Shown: piece by piece, positions 34,489 through 43,427 of the stretch
Layout of the letters: every line of letters begins with the position of its first letter
Numbering within the stretch: the stretch's first letter is position 1
Source: JACVRW01 sp963808545
Lineage (GTDB): Bacteria; Actinomycetota; Thermoleophilia; Solirubrobacterales; Thermoleophilaceae
Assembly (NCBI GenBank): GCA_963808545.1
Contig: CAWEGB010000006.1
Span: 186,001 to 250,000, forward strand
Length of the DNA stretch: 64,000 bases
Reading direction: 5' to 3'
Position numbers and translations under genes: made by a program
Notes under the pieces: generated by a model
Told to the model about the DNA's origin: nothing
The model's database searches: none
What the model saw: the letters and a program-made list of their open reading frames with translations, nothing else

Positions 34489-34902
34489 ATGTCTCAGTAC
34501 ATGTTGCTCGTCTATCAGGAGGAGGTCAGCGCGGCCGAGCAGGCCGAGCGCGAGCGGCTGATGCCGATGTTCGTGGAGCTGCACCGCAGCCTGCGTGAAG
34601 CCGGCCTCTTGGTTGGGGTCCAGCGCCTGCATTCGGTGGAGAGCGCGACTTCGGTCCGCGTGCGCGAGGGAGAGACGGAGATCACCGACGGCCCGTTCGC
34701 GGTGACGAAGGAGATTCTGGCCGGCTACTACATCCTGGAGTGCGCCGACCTCGACGAGGCGCTGAAGCAGGCCGCGCGGATACCTGCCGCGCGCTTCGGG
34801 ACGGTGGAGGTGCGCCCGATCATGGCGGCCGACGAGTGGCTGCGCGCATCGCGCGAGGCCGGCGCCGACCTGGCGGACGAAGCGGTGAACGATCTGGCGT
34901 GA
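34489..34902 (+). CDS. YCII-related (DGPF) protein partner of ECF42
   Basis: A 137-residue protein beginning MSQYMLLVYQEE. DGPFAVTKEILAGYYILE contains the DGPF motif that defines this YCII subfamily. Its stop overlaps the GTG of the sigma factor gene (GTGA). DGPF proteins are the conserved partner of ECF42 sigma factors in many actinobacteria; their molecular role is unknown. Confidence 0.9.
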   Translation: MSQYMLLVYQEEVSAAEQAERERLMPMFVELHRSLREAGLLVGVQRLHSVESATSVRVREGETEITDGPFAVTKEILAGYYILECADLDEALKQAARIPAARFGTVEVRPIMAADEWLRASREAGADLADEAVNDLA

Positions 34903-36164
34903 GCGACGGCGTCAACCCGGGCGACCCGGCCTCGGCTGCCGTCGCGCGCGCGTTTCGCGATGAGCGCGCGACCGTGCTGGCCACCCTGATCCGGCAGGCC
35001 GGCGACTTCCAGCTGGCCGAGGACGCGGTGCAGGACGCGTTCGAGGCGGCGGTCACGGTCTGGCGCCGCGACGGTGTTCCTGCCAATCCGGGGGCGTGGA
35101 TCACCACCGCCGCCCGGCGACGGGCGATCGATCGCCTGCGACGCAACCGGTCGGTCGCCGACCGCGCCAAGCGGCTGGCCGAGCTGACGCGCCTGGACGT
35201 TCACGAGGAGGAGCCACCGATGGACGACGAGAGCACGATCGTCGACGACCGGCTGCGCCTGATCTTCACCTGTTGCCATCCGGCGCTGGAGATGCCGGCG
35301 CGCGTGGCGCTCACGTTGCGTGCGCTCGGGGGCCTGACCACCGGCGAGATCGCCCGCGCCTTCCTGGTCGCCGAGCCGACCATGGGCAAGCGGATCGTGC
35401 GCGCGAAGCGCAAGATTGCCGACGCGCACATCCCGTACCGGGTGCCGGCCGACGAGGAGCTCCCCGACCGCCTGCGCGGAGTGCTCCGGGTGGTGTATCT
35501 GATCTTCAACGAGGGCTACACGGCTACCGAGGGCGATCGCCTGGTCCGCGAGGAGCTGTGCGACGAGGCGATTCGCCTGGGCGAGCTGCTGTCGGAGTTG
35601 ATGCCCGACGACGCCGAGGTCTTGGGACTGTCGGCGTTGATGTTGCTGCACGACGCGCGTCGCGGCGCCCGAGTCGATTCGAGCGGGCGCTATGTGGCGC
35701 TGGACGAGCAGGACCGCTCGCTCTGGGACCAGGCCCGAATCACTGAGGGCCTCGAGAAGCTGGAGCGCGCGGTGCGCCTGCGCCGTCCGGGCGAGTACCA
35801 GCTGCAGGCCGCGATCTCCGCCCTGCAGATCCAGGCCGAGGGCGCCGGAGCCACCGATTGGGCGCAGATCGCCGAGCTGTTCGGAGCCCTGGCCAGGCTC
35901 AACCCTTCACCGGTGATCGAGCTCAACCGGGCGGTCGCCGTCGGGCTGGCCGATGGGACGGTCGCCGGGCTGGAGCTGCTCGAGCCGCTGCTCGGCGATC
36001 CGGCGCTCGAGCGCTACCAGCCGCTGCACGCCGCGCACGCCGAGCTGCTCAGCCGCTCGGGCGACGCCGACGGCGCGGCCCACGCGTACGAGCGCGCGAT
36101 CGCGCTCACCGCCAACGCCGTCGAGCGCGCGGAGCTCGAACAGCGGCTGAGCGCGCTGCGCTGA
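34899..36164 (+). CDS. ECF42-type RNA polymerase sigma factor
   Basis: A 421-residue protein. Sigma region 2 reads FRDERATVLATLIRQAGDFQ then LAEDAVQDAFEAA...WITTAARRRAIDRLRR. Region 4 reads RVALTLRALGGLTTGEIARA then FLVAEPTMGKRIVRAKRKI. The long C-terminal extension (about 200 residues, VYLIFNEGYTATEGDRLVREELC to GDADGAAHAYERAIALT) has TPR-like helices, as in ECF42. Such factors lack an anti-sigma gene and are thought to be controlled through this extension. GTG 34899 overlaps the DGPF gene. Confidence 0.92.
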   Translation: MSDGVNPGDPASAAVARAFRDERATVLATLIRQAGDFQLAEDAVQDAFEAAVTVWRRDGVPANPGAWITTAARRRAIDRLRRNRSVADRAKRLAELTRLDVHEEEPPMDDESTIVDDRLRLIFTCCHPALEMPARVALTLRALGGLTTGEIARAFLVAEPTMGKRIVRAKRKIADAHIPYRVPADEELPDRLRGVLRVVYLIFNEGYTATEGDRLVREELCDEAIRLGELLSELMPDDAEVLGLSALMLLHDARRGARVDSSGRYVALDEQDRSLWDQARITEGLEKLERAVRLRRPGEYQLQAAISALQIQAEGAGATDWAQIAELFGALARLNPSPVIELNRAVAVGLADGTVAGLELLEPLLGDPALERYQPLHAAHAELLSRSGDADGAAHAYERAIALTANAVERAELEQRLSALR

Positions 36165-36180
36165 TCGAAGTTCCGAGGGC

Positions 36181-36209
36181 TGTCCAAACCGCGCTCCCTG
36201 CTGCGACGT
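36181..36209 (+). promoter_or_regulatory. Candidate ECF42 promoter upstream of MFS/DUF899
   Basis: TGTCCA, 17 bases, then CGACGT, about 50 bp before ATG 36258. Both sites share the longer 3' block GCTGCGACGT. Confidence 0.5.
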
Positions 36210-36257
36210 CTTGTCGAGGCCGCCGATACCGGCGGCGACAACGACCCGGAGACATCC

Positions 36258-37739
36258 ATGTCCACCGCGCAGCACGCACACGCCCCGACACAGCCCGACC
36301 CCCGCCGCTGGAAGGCGCTGACGCTCCTGTGCGGCGCCTTCTTCATGGTCATCCTCGACGCCAACATCGTGGTCGTCGCGCTGCCCTCGATCGACGAAGC
36401 TCTGAGCTTCTCGGAGCAGGGGCTGCAATGGGTGATCAGCGCCTACGCCGTCACCTTCGCCGGACTGCTGCTGCTGGGCGGCCGCGCCGCCGACCTGCTC
36501 GGGCGCCGCCGCCTGTTCATGGCCGGGCTCGCGCTCTTCACCATCGCCTCGCTCGTGTGCGGGCTGGCCTGGTCGCCCGGCGCCCTGATCGGCGCCCGTG
36601 CGGTTCAGGGCATCGGGGCGGCGATCATGACTCCCACCGCGCTCTCGATCGTCTCCACCACGTTCGTGGAGGGGGCGGAACGCAACAAGGCACTCGCGAT
36701 CTGGGGCATGAACGGCGCCTTCGGCGCCACCGGGGGCTACCTGATCGGCGGCCCGCTCGTCGACGGCCCCGGGTGGGAATGGATCTTCTTCATCAACGTT
36801 CCCATCGGTCTCGTCGCGCTCGCGCTTTGCCCCGTGCTGCTGCCGGAGAGCCGGGCGGCGACGGCGCGGCGAAGCTACGACCCCGCGGGTGCGCTCACCA
36901 TCACCGGCGCAGTCGTCCTGCTCGTCTACTCACTCGTCGAAGCCCCCGACGCCGGCTGGGGAAGCCCGCAGACGATCCTCCTCCTCGCGGGCGCGGCAGC
37001 CCTGCTCGCGGCCTTCGTGGTGATCGAGTCGCGTCATTCGGCGCCGCTCGTGCCGCTGCGCATCCTCCGTTCGCGCACGCTCGTCGGCGCGAACGCCGTG
37101 ATGCTCCTCTTCGCCACCGTCGCCTTCGGCATGCCCTTCATCCTCACGCTGTACGCCCAGCAGGTGCTCGGCTACTCGGCCCTCGAGTTCGGCGTCAGCT
37201 TCGTCGCAGTCCCCGTCGCGGCAGCCGCCGGCATGATCGTCAGTCAGGCCGCGGTCGAGAGGTTCGGCTTCAGGCCGGTAGCCGCGACCGGCATGGCGCT
37301 CCTGGGTGCGGGGTCGTTCCTGCTCACGCAGATGCCGGTGGGGGGCAGCTACTTCGGAGACATCTTCCTGGGCCTGATCGTCTTCGGCGCCGGCATCGGT
37401 CCCGCCTTCGCCACCGCCACGATCGCTGCCCTCGCAGGAGTCGCCGAGCGTGATGCGGGACTGGCCTCGGGACTCAGCAATACCGCCTTCCAGCTGGGTG
37501 GCGCGCTCGGCGTAGCCGTCCTGTCGACGGTTGCCGTCTCTCGCTCCGAGAACTTCCTCGCGGCGAACGAGGGTGCGAACCCGCTCGTCGCGCTGACCGA
37601 GGGTTTCCAGTCTGCCCTCGTGGCCTGCGGCGTATTGGCCGGCCTCGGCGTCGTGCTGGCGCTCGTGCTGTTGGGCCGGCCGCCACACGCACTGCATGAA
37701 CGGCTGGAGCCGGCCCCTGCGGGCTCCGGCGTGGAATGA
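36258..37739 (+). CDS. DHA2-family MFS exporter
   Basis: 493 residues. VILDANIVVVALPSIDEAL (motif D1), GGRAADLLGRRRLF (motif A), FGATGGYLIGGPLVDGPGWEWIFFINVPIG (motif C) and DAGLASGLSNTAFQLGGALGVAVLS are as in EmrB/QacA-type antiporters. It lies between the ECF42 gene and DUF899 and behind a promoter-like copy of the ECF site, so it may export a compound sensed by that system. Confidence 0.88.
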   Translation: MSTAQHAHAPTQPDPRRWKALTLLCGAFFMVILDANIVVVALPSIDEALSFSEQGLQWVISAYAVTFAGLLLLGGRAADLLGRRRLFMAGLALFTIASLVCGLAWSPGALIGARAVQGIGAAIMTPTALSIVSTTFVEGAERNKALAIWGMNGAFGATGGYLIGGPLVDGPGWEWIFFINVPIGLVALALCPVLLPESRAATARRSYDPAGALTITGAVVLLVYSLVEAPDAGWGSPQTILLLAGAAALLAAFVVIESRHSAPLVPLRILRSRTLVGANAVMLLFATVAFGMPFILTLYAQQVLGYSALEFGVSFVAVPVAAAAGMIVSQAAVERFGFRPVAATGMALLGAGSFLLTQMPVGGSYFGDIFLGLIVFGAGIGPAFATATIAALAGVAERDAGLASGLSNTAFQLGGALGVAVLSTVAVSRSENFLAANEGANPLVALTEGFQSALVACGVLAGLGVVLALVLLGRPPHALHERLEPAPAGSGVE

Positions 37740-37767
37740 CGAACAACAAGGACAAGGAGATAGAACG

Positions 37768-38529
37768 ATGACCAACCCGTTCGCCATGAACACACCCCCG
37801 ACCGTGTCGCCCGAGGAGTGGGAGGCCGCATGGGAGGAGCTGTTGGTGGAGGAGAAGGCGCTGACCCGTGCGCGCGACGCGCTGGCCGCCAAGCGACGCC
37901 GGATGCCGCGGATGGCCGTGGAGAAGGACTACCGCTTCGAGGGCCCGGACGGCCCGGTGGGTCTCATCGACCTGTTCGAGGGGCGCCGCCAGCTGATCGT
38001 CTACCGGTTCTTCTTCGAGCCCGGAGTGGCCGGCTGGCCCGAGAGCGGTTGCCGCGGCTGCTCCCTGGTGGCGGCCGATCAGGTCGGCCACCTCGCCCAT
38101 CTCAACGCCCGCGACACCACGCTCGCGTTCGTGTCGCGCGCTCCGCAGCCGGACATCGAGCGCTGGAAGGCGCGCATGGGCTGGCAGCAGATCCCCTGGT
38201 ACACGCTCACCGACGACTTCGACGCCGACTTCGGCGTCGACGAGTGGCACGGCAACAACGCCTTCCTCCGCGATGAGGACGACAGGGTCTTCCGCACCTA
38301 CTTCGTCAACGGGCGCGGCGACGAAGCGCTGGGCAACCTCTGGGGCTACCTCGACATCACCGCGCTCGGCCGCCAGGAGGACTGGGAGGACTCGCCGGAG
38401 GGCTACCCGCAGTCCCCGCCGTACGCGTGGTGGAACCTCCACGACGAGTACGAGAAGGCGACCGTCTTCGAGGCGGCCCTGTCGGACGCCGCCGCCTCGC
38501 AGCGCGGCTCGAGGGGGGCGGGCTCGTGA
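37768..38529 (+). CDS. DUF899 (thioredoxin-like) protein
   Basis: 253 residues, AAGGAGA before ATG. EEWEAAWEELLVEEKALTRARDALAAKRRRMP is the usual start. YRFFFEPGVAGWPESGCRGCSL contains the CxxC (GCRGC) at the thioredoxin position, and GNNAFLRDEDDRVFRTYFVNGRG and WNLHDEY complete the pattern. DUF899 proteins are often found with ECF42-type systems. The redox role is inferred from the CxxC only. Confidence 0.9.
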   Translation: MTNPFAMNTPPTVSPEEWEAAWEELLVEEKALTRARDALAAKRRRMPRMAVEKDYRFEGPDGPVGLIDLFEGRRQLIVYRFFFEPGVAGWPESGCRGCSLVAADQVGHLAHLNARDTTLAFVSRAPQPDIERWKARMGWQQIPWYTLTDDFDADFGVDEWHGNNAFLRDEDDRVFRTYFVNGRGDEALGNLWGYLDITALGRQEDWEDSPEGYPQSPPYAWWNLHDEYEKATVFEAALSDAAASQRGSRGAGS

Positions 38530-38687
38530 TCGCGCACGTGGGAGGGGTGCCGCTGGAGGAGGTCGCGCCGGCGCTTGCCGGCGCCGGCACCGCCCTCCTG
38601 CTGGCACGGGCCTGGCTGATGTTGCACCTGAGGGGAACGCCGCGGACGGGTAGCGCGGATAGGGCCCGGCGATGGCGCGGCAGCTGA
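38526..38687 (+). CDS. Small membrane peptide coupled to DUF899
   Basis: 53 residues from a GTG overlapping the DUF899 stop. VIAHVGGVPLEEVAPALAGAGTALLLARAWLML gives a single helix, and the basic tail suggests the C-terminus is inside. The coupling supports it being real; no family function is known. It overlaps the antisense remnant at 38640-38871. Confidence 0.5.
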   Translation: MIAHVGGVPLEEVAPALAGAGTALLLARAWLMLHLRGTPRTGSADRARRWRGS

Positions 38688-38871
38688 TCGTGATGTTGTC
38701 CACGAACCTTCCCCGCCGATCGGCGCCCACCGTGAAGCTCAGCTGGGAACCACCCTTCGTCCCGACCCACAAACCGGTTGCGGGTGCCGCTGATACCGCC
38801 GAGGGGCTCACCCCGGCGAAGCAGGTTGCGCCGACGGCCGCCATCAACAGCTACCGTGCCGCGCTGATCAT
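38640..38871 (-). pseudogene. Broken secreted protein gene
   Basis: The frame opens MISAAR, hits TAG, then continues LLMAAVGATCFAGVSPSAVS, a signal peptide. ATGLWVGTKGGSQLSFTVGA and RGRFVDNITISCRAIAGP follow, a small beta-rich secreted-protein start. The C-terminus runs into the antisense DUF899 operon without a clear end. The ATG overlaps the globin stop (ATGA). Two defects make it a probable pseudogene. Confidence 0.45.
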
Positions 38872-39332
38872 CGTTCAGGCGCTCGGCCAGGAGCATCGCC
38901 TGCCCAGGTCCAGCGCGGCACCTCGCGCAGGGGATGCAGCTCCTCCTCGGTCTTCGCGCGCGAGTTCTGCATCGCGACCCGGGTGCCGAAGTCGATGTGT
39001 GAGCTGACCGCGCGCGGAAGTCCTCGTCGGCCGGCATGTCGCTCTCGTCGAGCGCCTCCATGTAGAGCTCGACGAACCTCACCCGCTGCCGCTCGCTGAT
39101 CTCGAGCCCGCGGTGGACGTCGATCAGATGGCGGAAGCCGAGCTCGCGGCTGAAGCGGTCCGGGCCCCCGAACGACTCGCAGGTGAACGCGGTGAGGTGG
39201 TCGACGTGCTCGGGCTGACCCTCACCGAACAGCGGCTTCAGCAGGGGGTCGGCCAAGCACCTTCCCGTAGAAGGCGTCCTCGAGGCGATGGATCGGCTCC
39301 TCGCCACCAGCGTGTTCGTAGAGCGTCGGCAT
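38868..39332 (-). pseudogene. Group II truncated hemoglobin with two frameshifts
   Basis: ATG 39332 gives MPTLYEHAGGEEPIHRLEDA then FYGKVL. After one extra G near 39255 the frame becomes LADPLLKPLFGEGQPEHVDH then LTAFTCESFGG...RHLIDVHRGLEISERQRVRFVELYMEAL. A second shift near 39010 gives SHIDFGTRVAMQNSRAKTEE then ELHPLREVPRWTWAGDAP. Joined, it is a normal trHb of about 150 residues with proximal His and C-terminal PRWxW. It is non-functional as read, unless the shifts are sequence errors. Confidence 0.75.
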
Positions 39333-39363
39333 CGTCCGGTAAGACCCCGGGCCGCCGCGATTC

Positions 39364-40401
39364 TCATCGCGGCGGGCGCGCCATTCGGGTGGGCCACAGC
39401 CGCCAAGCCACCTCGCTGAACGCGAGCCCTATGAGAATCCCGAGCGAGCTGTCGGCCACGCGCTCGAGACCGATGTCGTCACCCTGGAACTCGACCGCGC
39501 TCAGCATGAACAGGACGGTGGGCGTGATCAGCGCCACGAGCCAGAAGTAGCCCCGGTCGTCGAGCGCGAACAGGCCAAACGCGGCCACCGCGGCGCCGGC
39601 CGCGAGCGCCCACGGCTCGTGGGTGGCCAGGGTGATGACGACTATCAGGGCCACGCCGGCGAAAGTTCCGATCGCCCGCTGCACGCTGCGGAGCTGCGTT
39701 GCGCGTTCCTCGGGCTGGAGGATTGCGAGGGTCGTGAGCGCCACCCAGTATCCGTGCGCGAGATCGATCGCGAGATAGAAGAGCGTGGCCGCCGCCACCG
39801 CGATGCCGAGCCGAGCCGCGTGGGCTCGGAGCGCCGAGTCGGAACCGGTGACCGCCCTGCGTACCGCGCGCAGCGATTGGCCCGCCACGTGCCCCGAGGC
39901 CTCTGGGCCTCGTTGCGCCAAGACCATCAGGGCCAAGGCTGCGATCGCGCCGGTAGCGAACCAGGAGAGGCGCTGGTCGAACGGCTCGGGGCTGGCGGGC
40001 ATGCCGGACACCACCACCAGAACCGCCGATGTGGCGAAGCCGAGGATGGCGCCGGGCCGCCCAGCCGCGCGGGCGAATGCCCACGCACTCACCCACAGCA
40101 GCGTCGCCACGACCACGGCCCACTCGTGGTCGCGAACCAGGTTGGCCAGCGCGAACGCCGCCACGCTGCTCACCGCCGCGGCCGAGCCCCACCACAGCCG
40201 GTCGCGCAGCCCCGCAGCCGGAATGCACAGCGCTGTGTTCAGCGCCCCGATCGCGGCGATCAGGCCCAACACGGCCTCTCCGGAGGCCAGCCCGATCGCC
40301 AGCGGTCCGACCGTGGCGACGGATCCGGCGATCCCAGCTCGCCACTCGAGCCCGGGCTCTTCCGTCCTGAGCGCCTCGCTGACGAGATCCCGCGCGGCCA
40401 T
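39364..40401 (-). CDS. FUSC-family (aromatic acid exporter-like) membrane protein
   Basis: 345 residues with two blocks of about five helices: from GLEWRAGIAGSVATVGPLAI to FALANLV, and from LFYLAIDLAHGYWVALTTLA to VAAFGLFAL. Between them LAILQPEERATQLRSVQRAIGTFAGV is the FUSC signature. The ATPase-like soluble C-domain of larger AaeB pumps is absent. It probably exports small organic acids. It is divergent from the methyltransferase 58 bp away. Confidence 0.85.
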   Translation of the reverse strand: MAARDLVSEALRTEEPGLEWRAGIAGSVATVGPLAIGLASGEAVLGLIAAIGALNTALCIPAAGLRDRLWWGSAAAVSSVAAFALANLVRDHEWAVVVATLLWVSAWAFARAAGRPGAILGFATSAVLVVVSGMPASPEPFDQRLSWFATGAIAALALMVLAQRGPEASGHVAGQSLRAVRRAVTGSDSALRAHAARLGIAVAAATLFYLAIDLAHGYWVALTTLAILQPEERATQLRSVQRAIGTFAGVALIVVITLATHEPWALAAGAAVAAFGLFALDDRGYFWLVALITPTVLFMLSAVEFQGDDIGLERVADSSLGILIGLAFSEVAWRLWPTRMARPPR

Positions 40402-40459
40402 CCGGCGATCTTCGCCGATCTCGCGGCGCCCTTGAACACCGCGCCGCCGCTGCGCGAGA

Positions 40460-41425
40460 ATGGCGGCAGTGAGCCATCGCGATCATCTGCCCCAGCTCGA
40501 CGGGGGCGTGTTCCTCACCGATGCCGGCCTCGAGACCGAGCTGGTCTTCCACGACGGCATCGACCTGCCGCTGTTCGCCGCCTTCGACGTGCTCAAGGAT
40601 GAGGCCGGCGCCGAGCGTCTGAGGCGCTACTACCGGCAGTTCGCCGAGCTGGCCCGCGACCGTGGGGTGGGCTTCGTGCTCGAGAGCCCGACCTGGCGGG
40701 CCAGCCCGCGCTGGGCCGAGGAGATCGGCTACAGCGAGGGGCAGCTCGACGAGCTGAACCGGAAGGCCATCGACCTGCTGACGGAGATTCGTGCGGAGTA
40801 CGAGTCTCCGGCGACGCCGGTCGTCATCTCCGGCTGCATCGGCCCCCAGGACGACGGCTACAACCCGACGACGAGGCTGACCCCCGACGAGGCTCAGCGG
40901 TATCACTCGACGCAGATCGCCTCCTTCGCCGGCACCGAGGCCGACATGGTCACGGCGCTCACCATGACCTACACCGACGAGGCGCTCGGGATCACGCGTG
41001 CCGCCCAGGCCGCGGGACTGCCGGTGGTCATCTCGTTCACGCTCGAGACCGACGGCCGGCTGCCGAGCGGCGAGGAGCTGGGCGAGGCCATCGGCGCGGT
41101 CGACGAGGCGACTGACGGAGGCGCGGCCTACTACATGATCAACTGCGCGCACCCCACGCACTTCGCCGAGACGATCGAAGGGGACGAGCCGTGGATCGAC
41201 CAGGTGCGTGGCCTGCGCGCGAACGCTTCCACGCGCAGCCACGCAGAGCTCGATGAGGCCACCGAGCTCGACGAGGGCGATCCCGTGGACCTGGGCGAGC
41301 GCTACGTCGCGCTCCGGGACAAGCTGCCCCGGCTCAGCGTCCTGGGCGGATGCTGCGGCACCGACTTCCGCCACGTCGAGCGGATCGCCGACAGCTGGCT
41401 GGCCGGCTCGCCGGCCGAGCGCTGA
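40460..41425 (+). CDS. mmuM: Homocysteine S-methyltransferase-family protein
   Basis: 321 residues. FLTDAGLETELVFHDGIDLP is the N-terminal signature. SGCIGPQDDGYNP, MINCAHPTHFAETI and SVLGGCCGTDFRHVERI supply the zinc ligands (one Cys plus the CC pair). The enzyme likely methylates homocysteine from S-methylmethionine or S-adenosylmethionine. The GLETELVF and FAAF variants mark an actinobacterial subgroup whose substrate could differ. A GTG 9 bases inside (MSHRDHL) is an alternative start. Confidence 0.85.
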   Translation: MAAVSHRDHLPQLDGGVFLTDAGLETELVFHDGIDLPLFAAFDVLKDEAGAERLRRYYRQFAELARDRGVGFVLESPTWRASPRWAEEIGYSEGQLDELNRKAIDLLTEIRAEYESPATPVVISGCIGPQDDGYNPTTRLTPDEAQRYHSTQIASFAGTEADMVTALTMTYTDEALGITRAAQAAGLPVVISFTLETDGRLPSGEELGEAIGAVDEATDGGAAYYMINCAHPTHFAETIEGDEPWIDQVRGLRANASTRSHAELDEATELDEGDPVDLGERYVALRDKLPRLSVLGGCCGTDFRHVERIADSWLAGSPAER

Positions 41426-41448
41426 CGCGCTCGAGAGTTCGGCCAGGC

Positions 41449-42318
41449 CTACCCGGCGTCCGGGTCGGTCGCTTCGCGAAGCACGGCTTGCTCACTCTCG
41501 CGCACCGCCGAGATGGCCTTGCGGTAGCGGTTGCGGTTCGTGTCCTCGGCTGCCACGGCGAGCCGCCCGTAGGCGTCGGCGGTGGCCGTGAGGGCGCCGG
41601 TTAGCTCCTGGTAGGAGGCCGTGGCGTTCGTGGTCAGTATCTGGCCGACGCGCCGGGCGGCGCGGTCGTACGCTCGCTCGAGGTCACGCGCCACGCCGGC
41701 CTGGCCCCTCGCCAGCTCCGCCCGAGCCAGCCTCTGCCGGCCCGCGTCCCGGTCGCGGCTGAGGCTGGTCATCGCCGCAGCCAGCTCCTCGTCGCGTGAG
41801 TCGATCGTGGACAGCGGAAGCGGGCGCTCGCCACGGAGCGCGATCGTCGCTGCCATGCGCTCGCACTCCGCAAGGCGCGTCGCTGCATCCTGGGGGCCGG
41901 CGTGGCAGCGAATGAGCAGGGTGCCGCCCGTGGTGGGAGCGAGGTATGCGGTGGCGACCATGTCCGGCCGCGGGGTGAGCCCCTCGTAGCGCCAGGCCTG
42001 GAGCTCGCCCAGCCGGACATCGGCTCGAGCGTTCGCCGGCGCGCTTGCGTTGCGGAGGCGACCATCTACGGCGACCGCGCCGGGGACCCGGCCGACCACC
42101 AGGCCGGAGCTCTCGTCTCCGGCCGGCGCCGCGGCGACGGCCGCCGACAGGTCAAAGGGCTCGCCGGCCGGCACCTCGGCGGGCTCCCATCCCTCGGGGA
42201 GGGGGACCGTCAGGGCACGGCTCTGGACCTGCGACGCCTGCGCCTCCTCGCCGGTGCTGCGCCCCAGCAGGACGCCCGCGATCGCGCACACGACCAGCGC
42301 GGCGGCGGTGGCGAACAC
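41449..42318 (-). CDS. C-terminal half (TM + extracellular domain) of a frameshifted pseudokinase receptor
   Basis: A 289-residue frame: the TM helix FATAAALVVCAIAGVLLG comes first. A beta-rich extracellular part (RALTVPLPEGWEPAEVPAGE, ATAYLAPTTGGTLLIRCHAG) and a long helical tail (AMTSLSRDRDAGRQRLARAE to ISAVRESEQAVLREATDPDAG) follow. It joins the kinase-like frame upstream by a single-base shift near 42395: that frame becomes FQPPSRPPYKPPQRQLPAAL just before this TM. The two are almost certainly one gene. Confidence 0.7.
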   Translation of the reverse strand: MFATAAALVVCAIAGVLLGRSTGEEAQASQVQSRALTVPLPEGWEPAEVPAGEPFDLSAAVAAAPAGDESSGLVVGRVPGAVAVDGRLRNASAPANARADVRLGELQAWRYEGLTPRPDMVATAYLAPTTGGTLLIRCHAGPQDAATRLAECERMAATIALRGERPLPLSTIDSRDEELAAAMTSLSRDRDAGRQRLARAELARGQAGVARDLERAYDRAARRVGQILTTNATASYQELTGALTATADAYGRLAVAAEDTNRNRYRKAISAVRESEQAVLREATDPDAG

Positions 42319-43423
42319 GGCGGGGCGGGGCGACGTGAGCGCGGCGGGGAGCTGGCGCTGCGGCGGCTTGTACGGCGGGCGGCTTGGAGGCTGGAAGCGC
42401 GAACACCGGCCGCTCGCGCGCGACCACCGGCTGCTCGCGCTTCACGGCCGGCCGCTGTGCGGGGGCCCGCTCGACCTGCCTCGCCGTGGCGTCCGGTTTC
42501 CGGGCGTCGGGCCGGCTGGGCTGAGGCAGCTTGACCTCGGGCGGCGCGAACTTGGGCAGCTTGGCCCGTTGCCGCGGCTTCGCTCTCTGACGCTGCTCGG
42601 CTCGGGGCCGCGGCGTGGCTGCCGGCTTCGGCTTCGGTTCGGGCCGCGCCTCGAGCTCGGGGCGCGTCTCGTGAGGAGGTCTTGAACGCGGCTGTGGCCG
42701 TGCCGGGCGCTTCGGCGCAGAGACGGGCTGCGGCTCTTGGGCGCGGCGCCTCGCGGTCTTGCCCGGGGCGCTGTCGACGGCGAGTGCGGCAAGGCCCGCG
42801 TCGGCGAGCTCGCGTACGTCCGCGTAGCGGTCCGCCGGGTCGGTCGCCATGGCCCGCTGCACCACGGACGCGACGCGCCCTCGCAGCTCGACCGGGCCGC
42901 CGGAGGCGCGCACGCCGGGCCTGCCGGTCAGGGGCTGCTTGCCGGTCAGCGCGGTGTAGAGCACGGCCCCGAGCGAGTAGACGTAGCTGCGCTCGTCGAC
43001 GGGCTTTCCGTCGAGCTCCTCGGGTGAGCGGTAGGCCAGGTCGCGCCGAGCCTCCGACGGCCTGCGCGGCGCGAGCTCGAAGGGGATGCCGTGATCGGCC
43101 AGGATCGCACCCCGGCTCGAGTGCAGTCTGATCTTGCCCGGGGTCAGGTCGCGCGCGATCAGGCCGTAGAGCGACAGGACGTGCACGGCCGAGGCCACGT
43201 CGTTGACCATTCGCACGGCGTCACGCGTGGACAGTGTCCGCCGGGAGAGGACCTCGGTCAGCGTGGGAGCCAGGCAGCGCTCGAGCCTCACCGACAGGCG
43301 GCCATCCCGGTCGCGCGCCAGTCCGGCCCCGAGCAGGTTCGGGTGATCGATCCCAGCACGGGTGGCGGCCGCTTGCGCCAGCCCGTGGCGGGCCGCGCCC
43401 GCGTCTGCGTTCGCCACGGCCAT
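42152..43423 (-). CDS. Protein-kinase-like (pseudokinase) domain with Pro-rich linker, N-terminal half
   Basis: It starts MAVANADAGAARHGLAQAAA, four bases after the upstream stop. It keeps kinase C-lobe landmarks: NLLGAGLARDRDGRLSVRLERCL, LYGLIARDLTPGKIRL where HRDLKxxN is expected, LADHG where DFG is expected, AYRSPEEL, and YVYSLGAVLYTALTGKQP. The Gly loop and the catalytic VAVK Lys are missing, and HRD/DFG are altered, so ATP transfer is unlikely. A Pro/Arg/Lys linker leads to the membrane part in the next frame; the real protein ends at 41449. The frame after 42395 is spurious. Confidence 0.7.
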   Translation of the reverse strand: MAVANADAGAARHGLAQAAATRAGIDHPNLLGAGLARDRDGRLSVRLERCLAPTLTEVLSRRTLSTRDAVRMVNDVASAVHVLSLYGLIARDLTPGKIRLHSSRGAILADHGIPFELAPRRPSEARRDLAYRSPEELDGKPVDERSYVYSLGAVLYTALTGKQPLTGRPGVRASGGPVELRGRVASVVQRAMATDPADRYADVRELADAGLAALAVDSAPGKTARRRAQEPQPVSAPKRPARPQPRSRPPHETRPELEARPEPKPKPAATPRPRAEQRQRAKPRQRAKLPKFAPPEVKLPQPSRPDARKPDATARQVERAPAQRPAVKREQPVVARERPVFALPASKPPAVQAAAAPAPRRAHVAPPRRVRHRRRAGRVRDRGRPAGAQHRRGGAGVAGPEPCPDGPPPRGMGARRGAGRRAL

Positions 43424-43427
43424 CTGC

